A stretch of DNA of 64,000 nucleotides from Streptomyces cellulosae (GTDB taxonomy: Bacteria; Actinomycetota; Actinomycetes; Streptomycetales; Streptomycetaceae): the NCBI RefSeq assembly GCF_000721105.1, contig NZ_JOEV01000031.1, positions 107,214 through 171,213 on the forward strand. The letters are read 5' to 3'. Below are positions 33,542 to 42,270 of the stretch, in pieces. Under the pieces are notes generated by a model that did not search any database, had not been told where the DNA came from, and saw only the letters and a list, made by a program, of their open reading frames with translations. Positions within the stretch are counted from its first letter, which is position 1; each line of letters starts with the position of its first letter. The position numbers and the translations under genes are program-made.

Positions 33542-35662
33542 ATGCGCCCTGCCCCCCGAGGAGTCGGCGCCGCGATAGTGGCCGTTCGTCCGGGATCGGG
33601 GAGGCCGACGGTGGGGAAGAGGCGCGACGCGGAGCGGGACGGCGCGAGCGAACCAGAGGTGTCCGAGTCGGAGCGGCTGCTGTTCGGCGGCCCGCTGCGC
33701 TACGACATGGGCTGGAACTCTCACGCGGACGCGTTCCTGGAGCTGAACTTCCGGGCCATGGTGACCCGTCTCCCGTCGCTGCTCACGGCCAGTTTCCAGC
33801 TCGCCTGGCAGGCCGACCGCCGGGCCGCCCGCACCGTCCTGGCCGCCGAGGTGGGCCGTGGTCTGGCCCAGGCCGTGAGCCTCCTCGCCGTCAACAGCGT
33901 GCTGGGCCGGCTGATCGGCGGCGGCACCCTGGAGGACCGGTTGCGCGGCGCCGTCCCCGCCCTGGTCGTGATGGCCGCCGTGATGCTGGTCGGGGCGCTC
34001 CTGCGGGCCGCGTCGACGTACGCCACCGGGCGGCTGGAACCCAAAGTGGAGCGGGTGGCGACCGAGCGTTATCTGGAGCGGGCGGCGGCCGTGGAGCTGG
34101 CCGCGATCGAGGACCACGCCTTCCACAAACTGCTGGACACCGCGCAGTACGGCGCCGCGTCCGCCCGGCGGATGATCTCGTACGCGGCACGCGTGGTGAA
34201 CGCGATGATCTCGCTGATCGCGGCGGCGGGCGTGCTGACGGTGCTGCATCCGGCGCTGCTGCCGCTGCTGGTGACGATGACTCTGCCGAGCGCCTGGAGC
34301 GCGCTGACGACGGCGCGCCGCCGCTACGAGTCGTTCCACGCCTGGGTGCAGCACGCGCGCGCGGGCCGGCTGCTCGGCGCCCTGCTGATCGAACCCGAGG
34401 CGGCCCCGGAGATCCGGGTGCACGGGGTGGGTCCGTTCCTGCTGCGGCACTTCCGCGCGATGTCGGAGACGGCGGAGGTGGAGCAGGCCCGGCTGGCCCG
34501 CCTGGCGGCCCGCACGGGACTGATCGCGGCGGGCTGGACGGGTCTGGCGACGGCGGCGACGTACGCGACGCTGGGCGGGCTGCTGCTGGCGGGTGCGATG
34601 GCGCTGTCGGTGGCGGGAACGGCCGTGATCGCCATCCGTACCGGTTCGCAGAGCCTCGACACGCTGGTGGTGGAGGTGAACGCGTTGCATGAGGAGGCAC
34701 TGTTCGTCGGCGACCTCCAACGGCTGTACGTCGAGGCGGCCGGACGGGCGATCCCGGTGGGCGGGGCCGCCCTGCCGGCCGATCCGCACGAGATCCGGTT
34801 CGAGAACGTCTCCTTCACCTACCCGGGTGACGCGACCCGTCCGGCGCTCGCCGACGTGACGCTCACCGTCCCGCTCGGCAAGATCGTCGCGTTGGTCGGC
34901 GAGAACGGCTCCGGCAAGACGACCCTGGTGAAAGTGCTGGCCGGGCTGTACGCGCCCGATCGCGGCCGGGTCCTGTGGGACGGCGTCGACGCGGCCACCG
35001 CGGACCGGCGGCTGCTCGCCGAACGGATCGCGATGGTCGCCCAGGACTTCAAGCGGTGGCCGTTCACCGCCCGCGTGAACGTGGCGGTCGGCCGTTCCTC
35101 GGAGCCGCCCACCGACGAGCGGGTCACGGAGGCGGTCGCGGAGGCCGGGGCCGAGGAGGTGGTCGGGAATCTGCCGCGTGGCCTGGACACTCTGCTGGCC
35201 CGCAACTTCAGCGGCGGGCACGAGCTGTCCGGTGGCCAGTGGCAGCGGCTGGGGATCGCCCGGGCCGCCTACCGGCGCGGGCGGATCCTGATCGTGGACG
35301 AGCCGACGGCCGCCCTGGACGCCCGGGCCGAGCTGGAGGTCTTCGAGAAGATCCGCGCCCTGGCCGGCTCAGGTCAGACGGTGATCCTCATCACCCACCG
35401 GCTGGCGTCCGTCCGCCACGCGGACCTGGTGCATGTCCTGGACCAGGGCCGGCTGGTGGAGTCCGGCACACCGGACGAGCTGCTGGCGACGGGCGGGGTG
35501 TACGCGGAGCTGTACTCGCTCCAGGCGGAGCAGTTCACGAAGGGGGTTCAGGCCGGGGCCCGGACAGGGGTGCAAGCGAAAAGTCAGAAGGAGGTTCCGG
35601 AGGGGATTCCCACGCGGGCACCCGCCCCCACGGCACAGGTACCCGCCCCGAAGGGAGGCTGA
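33542..35662 (+). CDS. ABC exporter, fused permease-ATPase
   Basis: About 706 residues: a hydrophobic ABC transmembrane domain (about 50-400) followed by an ATPase with Walker A GENGSGKTT, Q-loop VAQDFKRWPF, signature ELSGGQ, Walker B ILIVDEPTAALD and switch LITHRLAS. The domain order is that of homodimeric or heterodimeric exporters. The last 45 residues are Gln/Pro/Lys-rich with VQAGARTGVQAKSQ repeats. Substrate unknown. The start is uncertain: ATG 33542 is used, though GTG codons up to 33659 are possible. Confidence 0.85.
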   Translation: MRPAPRGVGAAIVAVRPGSGRPTVGKRRDAERDGASEPEVSESERLLFGGPLRYDMGWNSHADAFLELNFRAMVTRLPSLLTASFQLAWQADRRAARTVLAAEVGRGLAQAVSLLAVNSVLGRLIGGGTLEDRLRGAVPALVVMAAVMLVGALLRAASTYATGRLEPKVERVATERYLERAAAVELAAIEDHAFHKLLDTAQYGAASARRMISYAARVVNAMISLIAAAGVLTVLHPALLPLLVTMTLPSAWSALTTARRRYESFHAWVQHARAGRLLGALLIEPEAAPEIRVHGVGPFLLRHFRAMSETAEVEQARLARLAARTGLIAAGWTGLATAATYATLGGLLLAGAMALSVAGTAVIAIRTGSQSLDTLVVEVNALHEEALFVGDLQRLYVEAAGRAIPVGGAALPADPHEIRFENVSFTYPGDATRPALADVTLTVPLGKIVALVGENGSGKTTLVKVLAGLYAPDRGRVLWDGVDAATADRRLLAERIAMVAQDFKRWPFTARVNVAVGRSSEPPTDERVTEAVAEAGAEEVVGNLPRGLDTLLARNFSGGHELSGGQWQRLGIARAAYRRGRILIVDEPTAALDARAELEVFEKIRALAGSGQTVILITHRLASVRHADLVHVLDQGRLVESGTPDELLATGGVYAELYSLQAEQFTKGVQAGARTGVQAKSQKEVPEGIPTRAPAPTAQVPAPKGG

Positions 35663-35664
35663 CC

Positions 35665-35853
35665 TCAGGCGACAGCGTCGGCCGCCGCCTCTCCACCGCG
35701 CACGATCACCAGGAACGTGTCCGTCGCGAGGTCCATCACGACCTCGGCCGGCAGTCCTTCAAGCCGCCGCGCGTGCGCGAACTCCTCCGCCGGCCACGAG
35801 CCTCGCGGCCCACCTGCGGGAAAGCGTTCGAGCACTGTTCGCCCGTTCACCAC
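35665..35853 (-). CDS. small conserved protein of unknown function
   Basis: About 62 residues, converging on the ABC exporter gene. The sequence VVNGRTVLERFPAGGPRGSW, then EEFAHARRLEGLPAEVVMDLATDTFLVIV looks like a compact alpha/beta protein. GTG 35853 is chosen because GGAGGTGCAGG precedes it. Reading can continue upstream to 36024, but that extension contains AT-rich promoter-like DNA. No family name recognised. Confidence 0.6.
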   Translation of the reverse strand: MVNGRTVLERFPAGGPRGSWPAEEFAHARRLEGLPAEVVMDLATDTFLVIVRGGEAAADAVA

Positions 35854-36119
35854 CCTGCACCTCCAGAAAGCGTCGTACTTGTAGGAGTTAACGCCTTCCG
35901 GGGGCCGATCGCCTCGTTCAGTTGCGGGACTGAGACCTAGTTGACACGGATTCAGCGCGGAGTGTGAGGATTCGGTTACCCAACGGTCACTTCTGCTACC
36001 GATCGTGTCATTCATCGTACTCATCGTGATACTGAATGCGCTCGCTGTCCGTCGGCGTGCCGAAGGCGCAGGTCCCCGCCCCGTCGCCTCACATCCGCCA
36101 CCGCACCCACCTCCGACGT

Positions 36120-36280
36120 TCAGGTGTCGTAGTCCTGGATGCGCCTGCCGTGGCTCCGGTCGACGAGCGCGGGCAACCGCTCCCCGAGCTCCGCGACCAC
36201 CGAGGGGACGTCGATCGTCAGCAGCTCGCGGTCGCGCATCAGGATCCGCCCGTCGACGATCGTCGTCCGTACGTTACGAC
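36120..36280 (-). pseudogene. amidohydrolase C-terminal remnant
   Basis: About 52 residues ending at a stop: VRTTIVDGRILMRDRELLTID and VPSVVAELGERLPALV match the last strands and helix of TRZ/ATZ-type amidohydrolases (composite domain, VxTVxVDGRxLxRDGxLLTID). There is no upstream metal-binding barrel; homology stops at about 36280. It lies 45 bp beyond the FUSC gene stop on the same strand, so it is a truncated relic. Confidence 0.65.
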
Positions 36281-36324
36281 GCCCTGTCCGGCGCGCTGAA
36301 CGGAACCGCGCATCCCGTCGGGGC

Positions 36325-38388
36325 TCAGACGGCGAGCGGGATGTCGGGTGACCGCGGTCCGACCAGTTCCCGGTGCCCGGCGAGTTCGTCGAGCAGGGCG
36401 GCCAGGCGCTCGGCGTGCTCGGGCGTGAGCCGGCCCGTGTCGTCGAGTTGCACGGCACAGGCGGTGGTGGTGTCGACGAGCTGTTCCAGGGTGTCGGCCG
36501 CCTGGTCCGCGCCCTCGGCGTGCCGGGCGAGCGCGGGGAGTTCGGCGGCGGCGAGGGCGATGGAGCTACGGGCCTCGGCGAGCGTGCGGTAGGCCTCCCG
36601 GCGGAGGGTCCAGCGGACGGCACGGCTGTCAGCACCGGTGACGGACGCGCCACGGGCTGCGATGGCGCGTGCGGCGTGGAGGTCGGCGCCCGTGGCGGCG
36701 CGCAGGAGGTGAGGGCCGGATGCGTGCGGGAGACGGGGACCGGACCGCCGTAGGCCGCGGGCGTCCAGATCTCGTACGGCGTGGGTGTCGAGATCCCGTA
36801 CGGCAGGCGCCTCGGACTCCCCCACGGCGTGCACGTCGGACTCGCGCAGGACGTGCGCGAGGTACGCCTGCGCGGCGCCGCCCGCCGCCGCGAGCCGTGC
36901 CCGCACCCCGCCGGCCCGCTGTCCCGGCATCGGCAGGTGCCCCACGATCAGCACGATCGCGCAGGCCAGCAGCGTCTCCCCGATCCGGCCGGCGGAGGCC
37001 TGCGGTTCCCCGCCCACCATGACCAGCGCGAGCACGAGAACGGTGACGACGGCGGTCTGCGCGGCGAAGTGCCGGGTGGCGACGGGGATCAGGGCTCCGC
37101 TGACGGCGACCAGCGCGATGAGCCCCTCCGGCCGGGGCAGCACCGCGGCGAACCCGGCGAAGACAAGAGCCCCGAGGACGGTCCCGGCGGCACGGCACAG
37201 GACGCGTGAGGCAAGCGGCCCCAGGTCGGGCTTGACGAGGAAGACGGCGGTGGCGGGCAGCCAGTACCAGTGCTCGTGCTCCCCGTACCAGCGCGCCTGG
37301 TGGAGGGCCTGGGCGACGCCGACGCCGGCCCCGAAGCAGAGGGCGACCCGTAGCCCGTACTCCCGTCCGCCGGCCCCGAACACCGTACGGAGCAAGGACC
37401 TGGGGGTACGCCTGCGGGTGTGCAGGTCGGCGCCCTTGCCCCGGTCGAAGGCCTCGGCGGCGTGCAGCAGGGCGTCGTCGAGGGCGCGCAGGCCGGGGGC
37501 CGACCGGGAGGGCGCGGGCAGCGGCCCGGTGTGGGTGTTGTCGCGTACGGCGGCGGCGAGGCGCCGGGGGCCTTCGGAGGCCCGCCCGGAGACGTTCTCG
37601 CCGGCCCAGGCGAGCGCGGTCGCCGCCTCCGCGAGCGGCAGCGCGGCGGCGTACTGCCCGTGCAGCCGCCGTTCGGCTCCTGAACTGGCGTACCGGCGCA
37701 GGCGCGGCCCGGCGAGCGCGTCCTGGGCGTGGTCGAGGGCGGCGGTGAGCGCGGCGCGCCGGGCGGTGGCCTCCGGCGTGCCCGCGGCGTCGAGCAGTTC
37801 CGCCACGGCGTCGTAGACCGCGGCGACGGCCGCCCGCTCTCCGTCGAACCGGAAGTCCCCGGCGAGGGAGCCGGGCGTGGGCAGGACCAGCCGCAGTCCT
37901 AGGAGCCATCCGGCGCCCACGAGGAAGGCCAGCGCCCGCTGCCATCCCGGTTCGGGCAATGGCATCCCGGCCCCGATGGCGGAGGCGACCAGCAACTGTG
38001 TCCCGGCCCCGGAGGCCACGGGCCCCACGGCACTCACGCCTCCGGCGACCAGCCCGACGAGCGTGAGCAGCAGGGTCAGGAGTACGGCCCCCACATGCGC
38101 CCCCGCGTACGTCCCGACGAGCAGCCCCACGGCCCCCGCGAAGGCGGGCACCCCGATCCTGCGCACCGAGGCCCGCCGGCTGCCGGGCCGGTCGTTGATC
38201 CCGGCCAGCATGGCCGCGATGGCCGCGACGACCCCCAGGGACGTACGCCCGGCCAGCACGGCCACGAGCAGCACCGGCCCGGCGGACAACGCCCCTCGCC
38301 CGACCGCGTTCCAGGGCACGGGCCCGCGTTGGGCGCGCAGAGCATGGGCGAGCCAGGGTGGAGGTGTCGGAGCGGCGGGTCGCGACAT
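36325..38388 (-). CDS. FUSC family inner-membrane transporter
   Basis: A 687-residue protein with two clusters of membrane helices (about 25-160 and 350-490) separated by a long cytoplasmic helical region. The second cluster contains ALHQARWYGEHEHWYWLPATAVFLVKPDLG, interrupted only by variation typical of FUSC/YccS/ArAE proteins, implicated in aromatic acid or toxic compound efflux. The C-terminal 200 residues hold short repeats (AVRDLDTHAVRDLDARG). ATG 38388 follows AGGAG. Confidence 0.85.
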   Translation of the reverse strand: MSRPAAPTPPPWLAHALRAQRGPVPWNAVGRGALSAGPVLLVAVLAGRTSLGVVAAIAAMLAGINDRPGSRRASVRRIGVPAFAGAVGLLVGTYAGAHVGAVLLTLLLTLVGLVAGGVSAVGPVASGAGTQLLVASAIGAGMPLPEPGWQRALAFLVGAGWLLGLRLVLPTPGSLAGDFRFDGERAAVAAVYDAVAELLDAAGTPEATARRAALTAALDHAQDALAGPRLRRYASSGAERRLHGQYAAALPLAEAATALAWAGENVSGRASEGPRRLAAAVRDNTHTGPLPAPSRSAPGLRALDDALLHAAEAFDRGKGADLHTRRRTPRSLLRTVFGAGGREYGLRVALCFGAGVGVAQALHQARWYGEHEHWYWLPATAVFLVKPDLGPLASRVLCRAAGTVLGALVFAGFAAVLPRPEGLIALVAVSGALIPVATRHFAAQTAVVTVLVLALVMVGGEPQASAGRIGETLLACAIVLIVGHLPMPGQRAGGVRARLAAAGGAAQAYLAHVLRESDVHAVGESEAPAVRDLDTHAVRDLDARGLRRSGPRLPHASGPHLLRAATGADLHAARAIAARGASVTGADSRAVRWTLRREAYRTLAEARSSIALAAAELPALARHAEGADQAADTLEQLVDTTTACAVQLDDTGRLTPEHAERLAALLDELAGHRELVGPRSPDIPLAV

Positions 38389-39092
38389 GGGGCTCCTGTC
38401 GTCGGTACGAGACGGGGTGAGCCTTCGGGCGACGGTGGCCGGGCTGCGGACTGCGGGCCGGATGGGTGCGGCCCGTGTGTTCTCCACGGTAGGTCGCGGT
38501 CTTGGAGGGAGTGGAACAGCAACGTTTCGGCGGTGTGACGGTTGACGGCAGACCGGTTTTCTTTATGAACGCAATGCCGCGAGCGGCGGGGCGCTCCGGC
38601 ATCTACCGCGAGACGAACCGCACGGGTTCGGCCGCCTGGTGGCGCCAGAATCACACGGTGAACAACTACGCAGGGCAGAAACCCACCAGCCACGCCGCCG
38701 CGAACTGGCTTGAATGGCTGGACGGGAAGGCGTGGGCGCGCCCCTCGTATGCGTGGCCGTCGCCATGCTCGTAGACCTGCGCCAGACCTACCGCGGCAAA
38801 CGCACCGTGCCGGGCGTACTGCTCACTTCTGAACGTGCCGACGGGGACAGCCTGGGAGCCCTGCTCCGATACGCGGCCTGGCGTCCGCCATGGAGCCTTC
38901 GGATCGCGCTGCGCCATGTCAGACTGCGGCGCTCCTTGCTGTACGCCACCGCCGCCGTCCGGTACGAGCCCGCGGGGCCCGCCGACACAGAGATCGGCCG
39001 TGGCCTGCCTCGGGTACAGCGGGCAGGGATGGAGAGACAGGGCACCGGCTGTTCCGGAGGGGTGAGGGGACCGTGAGCCGGAGCCCGCCCAG
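38389..39092. other. unexplained 700-bp stretch
   Basis: Between FUSC and hydantoin racemase. Two overlapping plus-strand open frames exist (38502-38774 and 38714-39076) with moderately high third-position GC but no recognisable family. The first encodes a Trp-rich segment (GSAAWWRQNHTVNNYAGQKP). They could be decayed or lineage-specific genes. Confidence 0.5.
38714..39076 (+). CDS. hypothetical protein, low support
   Basis: A 120-residue open frame: LVCVAVAMLVDLRQTYRGK, LGALLRYAAWRPPWSLRIALRHV and SLLYATAAVRYEPAGPAD. Third-position GC is roughly 70-75 percent, lower than neighbouring real genes. No ribosome site or family match is evident, so it may be a remnant or chance frame. Confidence 0.25.
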   Translation: MAGREGVGAPLVCVAVAMLVDLRQTYRGKRTVPGVLLTSERADGDSLGALLRYAAWRPPWSLRIALRHVRLRRSLLYATAAVRYEPAGPADTEIGRGLPRVQRAGMERQGTGCSGGVRGP

Positions 39093-39821
39093 TCATCTCG
39101 GGGGCGGCAAGGGCCGTCCCCACGTCCGCTTCTTCGGGACCGGCTTCGCGTAGCTCCCCGCCCGGCTCGTCGTCAGCCCCAGCTGGACCAGGGACTCCGC
39201 GAGCTTCACCGCCGCGGCCACGCCGTCGACGACCGGAAGGCCCAGCTTGTCGCCCACCGTCCGCTGCAGCCCTGTCATGCCGGCACAGCCGAGCACCAGG
39301 ACCTCCGCACCGGCCGCGCACACCCTCTCGGCCGCGGCAAGGAACGCCGCCTCGGTACGGGCCGCGTCCCCGAGGTCCAGGACGCTCAGTCCGGTGCCGA
39401 CGACGGCGGCGCAGTTGCGTCCCACGCCGGCCAGTTCCAGGCTGTCCTCGATCTGGCCGCAGGACCGTTCCAACGTGGTGACGACGCCGTAGCGGCGTCC
39501 GAGCAGGCAGGCCAGATGGGCGGCTGCCTCGGTGATGTCGACGACCGGTACGTCCACCAGCTCCCGGACGCCCTCACGCCCGTGCTCCCCGAAACCGGCC
39601 ATGACGACGGCGTCGTACGGCGGGCCCTCGTAGGTGCGCAGCAGGTCGATGACCGCCGCCGCCGAGAGGTAGCTGTCGAGCCAGCCCTCCGCGGACTCGG
39701 GCCCCCAGGCCGGGGTCAGTCCGGTCACGGTGGTGCCCGGGCCTGCCGCGGCCCGGGCACCTCGTACGATCTCCTCGGTCATCTCCTGCGTGGTGTTGCA
39801 GTTGGTGACGACGATCCGCAC
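39093..39821 (-). CDS. hydantoin/Asp-Glu racemase family protein
   Basis: A 242-residue member of the Asp/Glu/hydantoin racemase superfamily. VVTNCNTTQEMTEEI at the start matches the N-terminal NPN[ST] region of hydantoin racemases, VVMAGFGEHG supplies the first catalytic-region loop (with Gly-Phe-Gly in place of the usual Cys) and VLVLGCAGMTGL the second cysteine. It sits 5 bp after an NCS1 transporter gene, suggesting uptake and racemisation of hydantoin- or allantoin-like compounds. No hydantoinase is nearby. Confidence 0.85.
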   Translation of the reverse strand: MRIVVTNCNTTQEMTEEIVRGARAAAGPGTTVTGLTPAWGPESAEGWLDSYLSAAAVIDLLRTYEGPPYDAVVMAGFGEHGREGVRELVDVPVVDITEAAAHLACLLGRRYGVVTTLERSCGQIEDSLELAGVGRNCAAVVGTGLSVLDLGDAARTEAAFLAAAERVCAAGAEVLVLGCAGMTGLQRTVGDKLGLPVVDGVAAAVKLAESLVQLGLTTSRAGSYAKPVPKKRTWGRPLPPPR

Positions 39822-39826
39822 GCTTC

Positions 39827-41350
39827 TCAGGCCTCCATGGTCTTAGGGGTGGTGGGGGTGCTGGGGGTGCTGGGGGTGCTCGCGCTCTTCTCCGACATGG
39901 CCACCACGTCCGCCGCCCGGTCGGCGCGGCACAGCGCCATGTACAGTCCGGCGGCCAGGGCCGTGCCGATGAACCAGGAGTACGGCGCGACGTCACTGAA
40001 GGTCTTCACCAGAGCGAGCACCGCGGCGACCGCTGCCGACGGCAGGAAGGCCCACAGCGCCTTGGGGTTGACGCCCTTGCGGTAGTGGTAGCGGGAACCG
40101 GGCTGGGCGTTGAACAGTTCGTCGACGTCGACCTGGCCGCGCTTGACCCAGTAGTAGTCGACCATGATCACGCCGAACAGCGGGCCGAGGAAGGCGCCGA
40201 GGCCGCCGAGGAAGTAGTTGACGACGGTGGGGTTGGAGAAGAGGTTCCACGGGGTCACCAGCAGGGCGACGACGGTGCTGATCATGCCGCCGACCTTGAA
40301 GGTGATCTTCTGCGGCCAGACGTTGGCCAGGTCGTACGCCGGCGAGACGAAGTTGGCGACGATGTTGACGCCCATCGTGGCGATGGCGAAGGTCAGCGCG
40401 CCCAGCACCAGTACCCAGGTGTTGCCGATCTCGGCGACGAGGTAGGCGGGGTCGGTGATCTCCTTGCCGAACACCTCATAGGCACCGGCGGTGACGATGA
40501 CCGACACGATCACGAAGGCCGTCGAGTTGACCGGCAGTCCCCAGAAGTTGCCGCGCCGGACGGTCTTGTAGCCGGGGGCGAAGCGGGAGAAGTCGCAGAA
40601 GTTGAGCATCAGGGTGCCGTAGGTGGCGAGAATCAGACCCACCGCGCCGAACCACTGCCGCCACTGCTCGCCGACGGAGACCGGGTGCGGGGTGCTGGTG
40701 AGCGAGATGGTCCAGCCGGCCTTGGCGAGGATCCACACGGCCAGCGCGATCATCACGACCCAGATGGCCGGGCCGCAGAAGTCCTGGAACTTCCGGATGG
40801 ACTCCATGCCCTGGCTCATGATCGCCGCCTGGACCAGCCACAGCGCCACGAACGACACCCAGCCCAGCGCGTCGAGCCCGAGGAACGAGTGGTGTGTCCA
40901 GGACTCCAGGCCCGGCCAGGCCGCCAGCAGCATCACATTGACGGCGACGGAGGCGAGGTAGGTCTGGATGCCGTACCACATGATCGCGATGACGGCCCTG
41001 ATCAGGGCGGGGATGTTGGCGCCCCAGACACCGAAGGAGATCCGGCTGACGACCGGGAAGGGGACGCCGGTGCGCTGTCCGATGCGGCCCATCATGTTCA
41101 TCCCGATGTAGATGATCACGAAGCCGACCAGCAGGGACGTGAAGATCTGCCAGACGTTCATGCCGAGGAAGAGCAGACCGGCGGCGAACGTGTAGTTGCC
41201 GAGGTTGTGGACGTCGGACATCCACATGGCGAAGAGGTCGAAGACCTTCCAGTTGCGCTTGCCCGCGGGCGCGAGGTCTTCGTTGATGAGCCGCGGATCG
41301 GGGACGAACGCTGCTGTGCCGGTGGCTTCGGCAGAGTCGGCGAGGGACAC
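39827..41350 (-). CDS. NCS1 family nucleobase/hydantoin:cation symporter
   Basis: A 507-residue 12-helix symporter: LINEDLAPAGKRNWKVFDLFAMWMSDVHNLGNYT is split by its first helix and typical of NCS1 proteins (Mhp1, PucI, CodB), with FGVWGANIPALIRAVIAIMWYGIQT and NFCDFSRFAP also conserved. The C-terminus is a Thr/Pro/Ser repeat. GTG start. Together with the racemase it forms a two-gene operon; the divergent GntR gene and the palindrome at 41453 suggest local regulation. Confidence 0.92.
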   Translation of the reverse strand: MSLADSAEATGTAAFVPDPRLINEDLAPAGKRNWKVFDLFAMWMSDVHNLGNYTFAAGLLFLGMNVWQIFTSLLVGFVIIYIGMNMMGRIGQRTGVPFPVVSRISFGVWGANIPALIRAVIAIMWYGIQTYLASVAVNVMLLAAWPGLESWTHHSFLGLDALGWVSFVALWLVQAAIMSQGMESIRKFQDFCGPAIWVVMIALAVWILAKAGWTISLTSTPHPVSVGEQWRQWFGAVGLILATYGTLMLNFCDFSRFAPGYKTVRRGNFWGLPVNSTAFVIVSVIVTAGAYEVFGKEITDPAYLVAEIGNTWVLVLGALTFAIATMGVNIVANFVSPAYDLANVWPQKITFKVGGMISTVVALLVTPWNLFSNPTVVNYFLGGLGAFLGPLFGVIMVDYYWVKRGQVDVDELFNAQPGSRYHYRKGVNPKALWAFLPSAAVAAVLALVKTFSDVAPYSWFIGTALAAGLYMALCRADRAADVVAMSEKSASTPSTPSTPTTPKTMEA

Positions 41351-41452
41351 GGGGCCTCCATGGGCGAGGGGACTGCGGAGGACTGCTTACGGGGGACGTC
41401 GGCGTACGGGCGGGAACTGCTTACGGGCCCGGAGCACTGCGCGAGGCGAGAT

Positions 41453-41468
41453 GTTTGGTATACCAAAC
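41453..41468. promoter_or_regulatory. perfect palindrome, probable GntR operator
   Basis: GTTTGGTATACCAAAC is an uninterrupted 16-bp palindrome between the divergent NCS1 and GntR genes, about 100 bp from each start. The TGGTATACCA core resembles operators of FadR/FCD-type GntR regulators. Binding by the adjacent regulator is inferred. Confidence 0.8.
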
Positions 41469-41559
41469 TGCCGACATAGTCCTCCCGTCAACGGCTCCGG
41501 CCGATGTCGTCGTCGTTAACGCTCCGTAAAACACCCCTGGAGTCGGCGAAGATGGGCGC

Positions 41560-42270
41560 ATGAGCTCCATGACGAAGATCGAGCCCCTCGGCGCGGTGCG
41601 CGAACGTGTACTGGCCACGCTGCGCCAGGAGATCATCGCGGGCCGCCTCGGCCCCGGCGACCGGCTGGTCGAACGGGAGCTCGCCGACCGCTTCGGGGTC
41701 TCCCGGGTGCCCGTCCGTGAGGCGATCCGCGCCCTGGTCGCCGAGGGCTTCGTCCACTTCGAGACGCCGCGCCGCACGGTCGTACGGCGTCTCGCCCCGG
41801 CCGACGTCAGGGAACTCTTCGAACTGCGCGAGGCGCTGGAGGTGTACGCGGCCGGGCTGGCCGCGGCCCGGGCGACACCCGAGGATCTGGCCGAGGTCGA
41901 GGAACTCCTCGAACAGGCCACCACCGCGACCGAGGCGGAGGACGCGGAGGCGATCACCGACATCAACAGCCGGCTGCACGACCGCATCGTGGCCATGGCG
42001 GGCAACGGCCTGCTCATCGCCTCACTCGAACCGGTCGCCGGCCGCCTGCGCTGGATGACCCGACGCAACGAGGAATGGCCCCAACTCCTGGTGGAGCACC
42101 GCGAGTTGTACGAGGCGATCGCCTCCGGCGACCCGGACCGGGCCCGCGCGCACGCGCTGACGCACGTACGGACCAACTACCGGTCGACGGTACGGCAGCT
42201 CTTCGGGGAAGCCGGAGAAACCGGGAAAGCCAGAGAAACCGGGGAAACCGGGGAATTGGGACTGCCTTAG
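41560..42270 (+). CDS. GntR family (FCD domain) transcriptional regulator
   Basis: A 236-residue regulator: winged helix DRLVERELADRFGVSRVPVREAIRAL, then an all-helical FCD ligand domain (LFELREALEVYAAGLAAAR, and the metal-binding-type histidines in NSRLHDRIVAMAGN and VEHRELYEAI). The C-terminus is a short repeat tail (GEAGETGKARETGETGE). Divergent from the NCS1-racemase operon, which it probably controls through the palindrome at 41453. Confidence 0.92.
   Translation: MSSMTKIEPLGAVRERVLATLRQEIIAGRLGPGDRLVERELADRFGVSRVPVREAIRALVAEGFVHFETPRRTVVRRLAPADVRELFELREALEVYAAGLAAARATPEDLAEVEELLEQATTATEAEDAEAITDINSRLHDRIVAMAGNGLLIASLEPVAGRLRWMTRRNEEWPQLLVEHRELYEAIASGDPDRARAHALTHVRTNYRSTVRQLFGEAGETGKARETGETGELGLP

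Noticed and set aside
39093..39821. Maleate cis-trans isomerase or Asp racemase identity
   Set aside because: N-terminal and C-terminal blocks fit the hydantoin racemase branch better, and the NCS1 permease context agrees.
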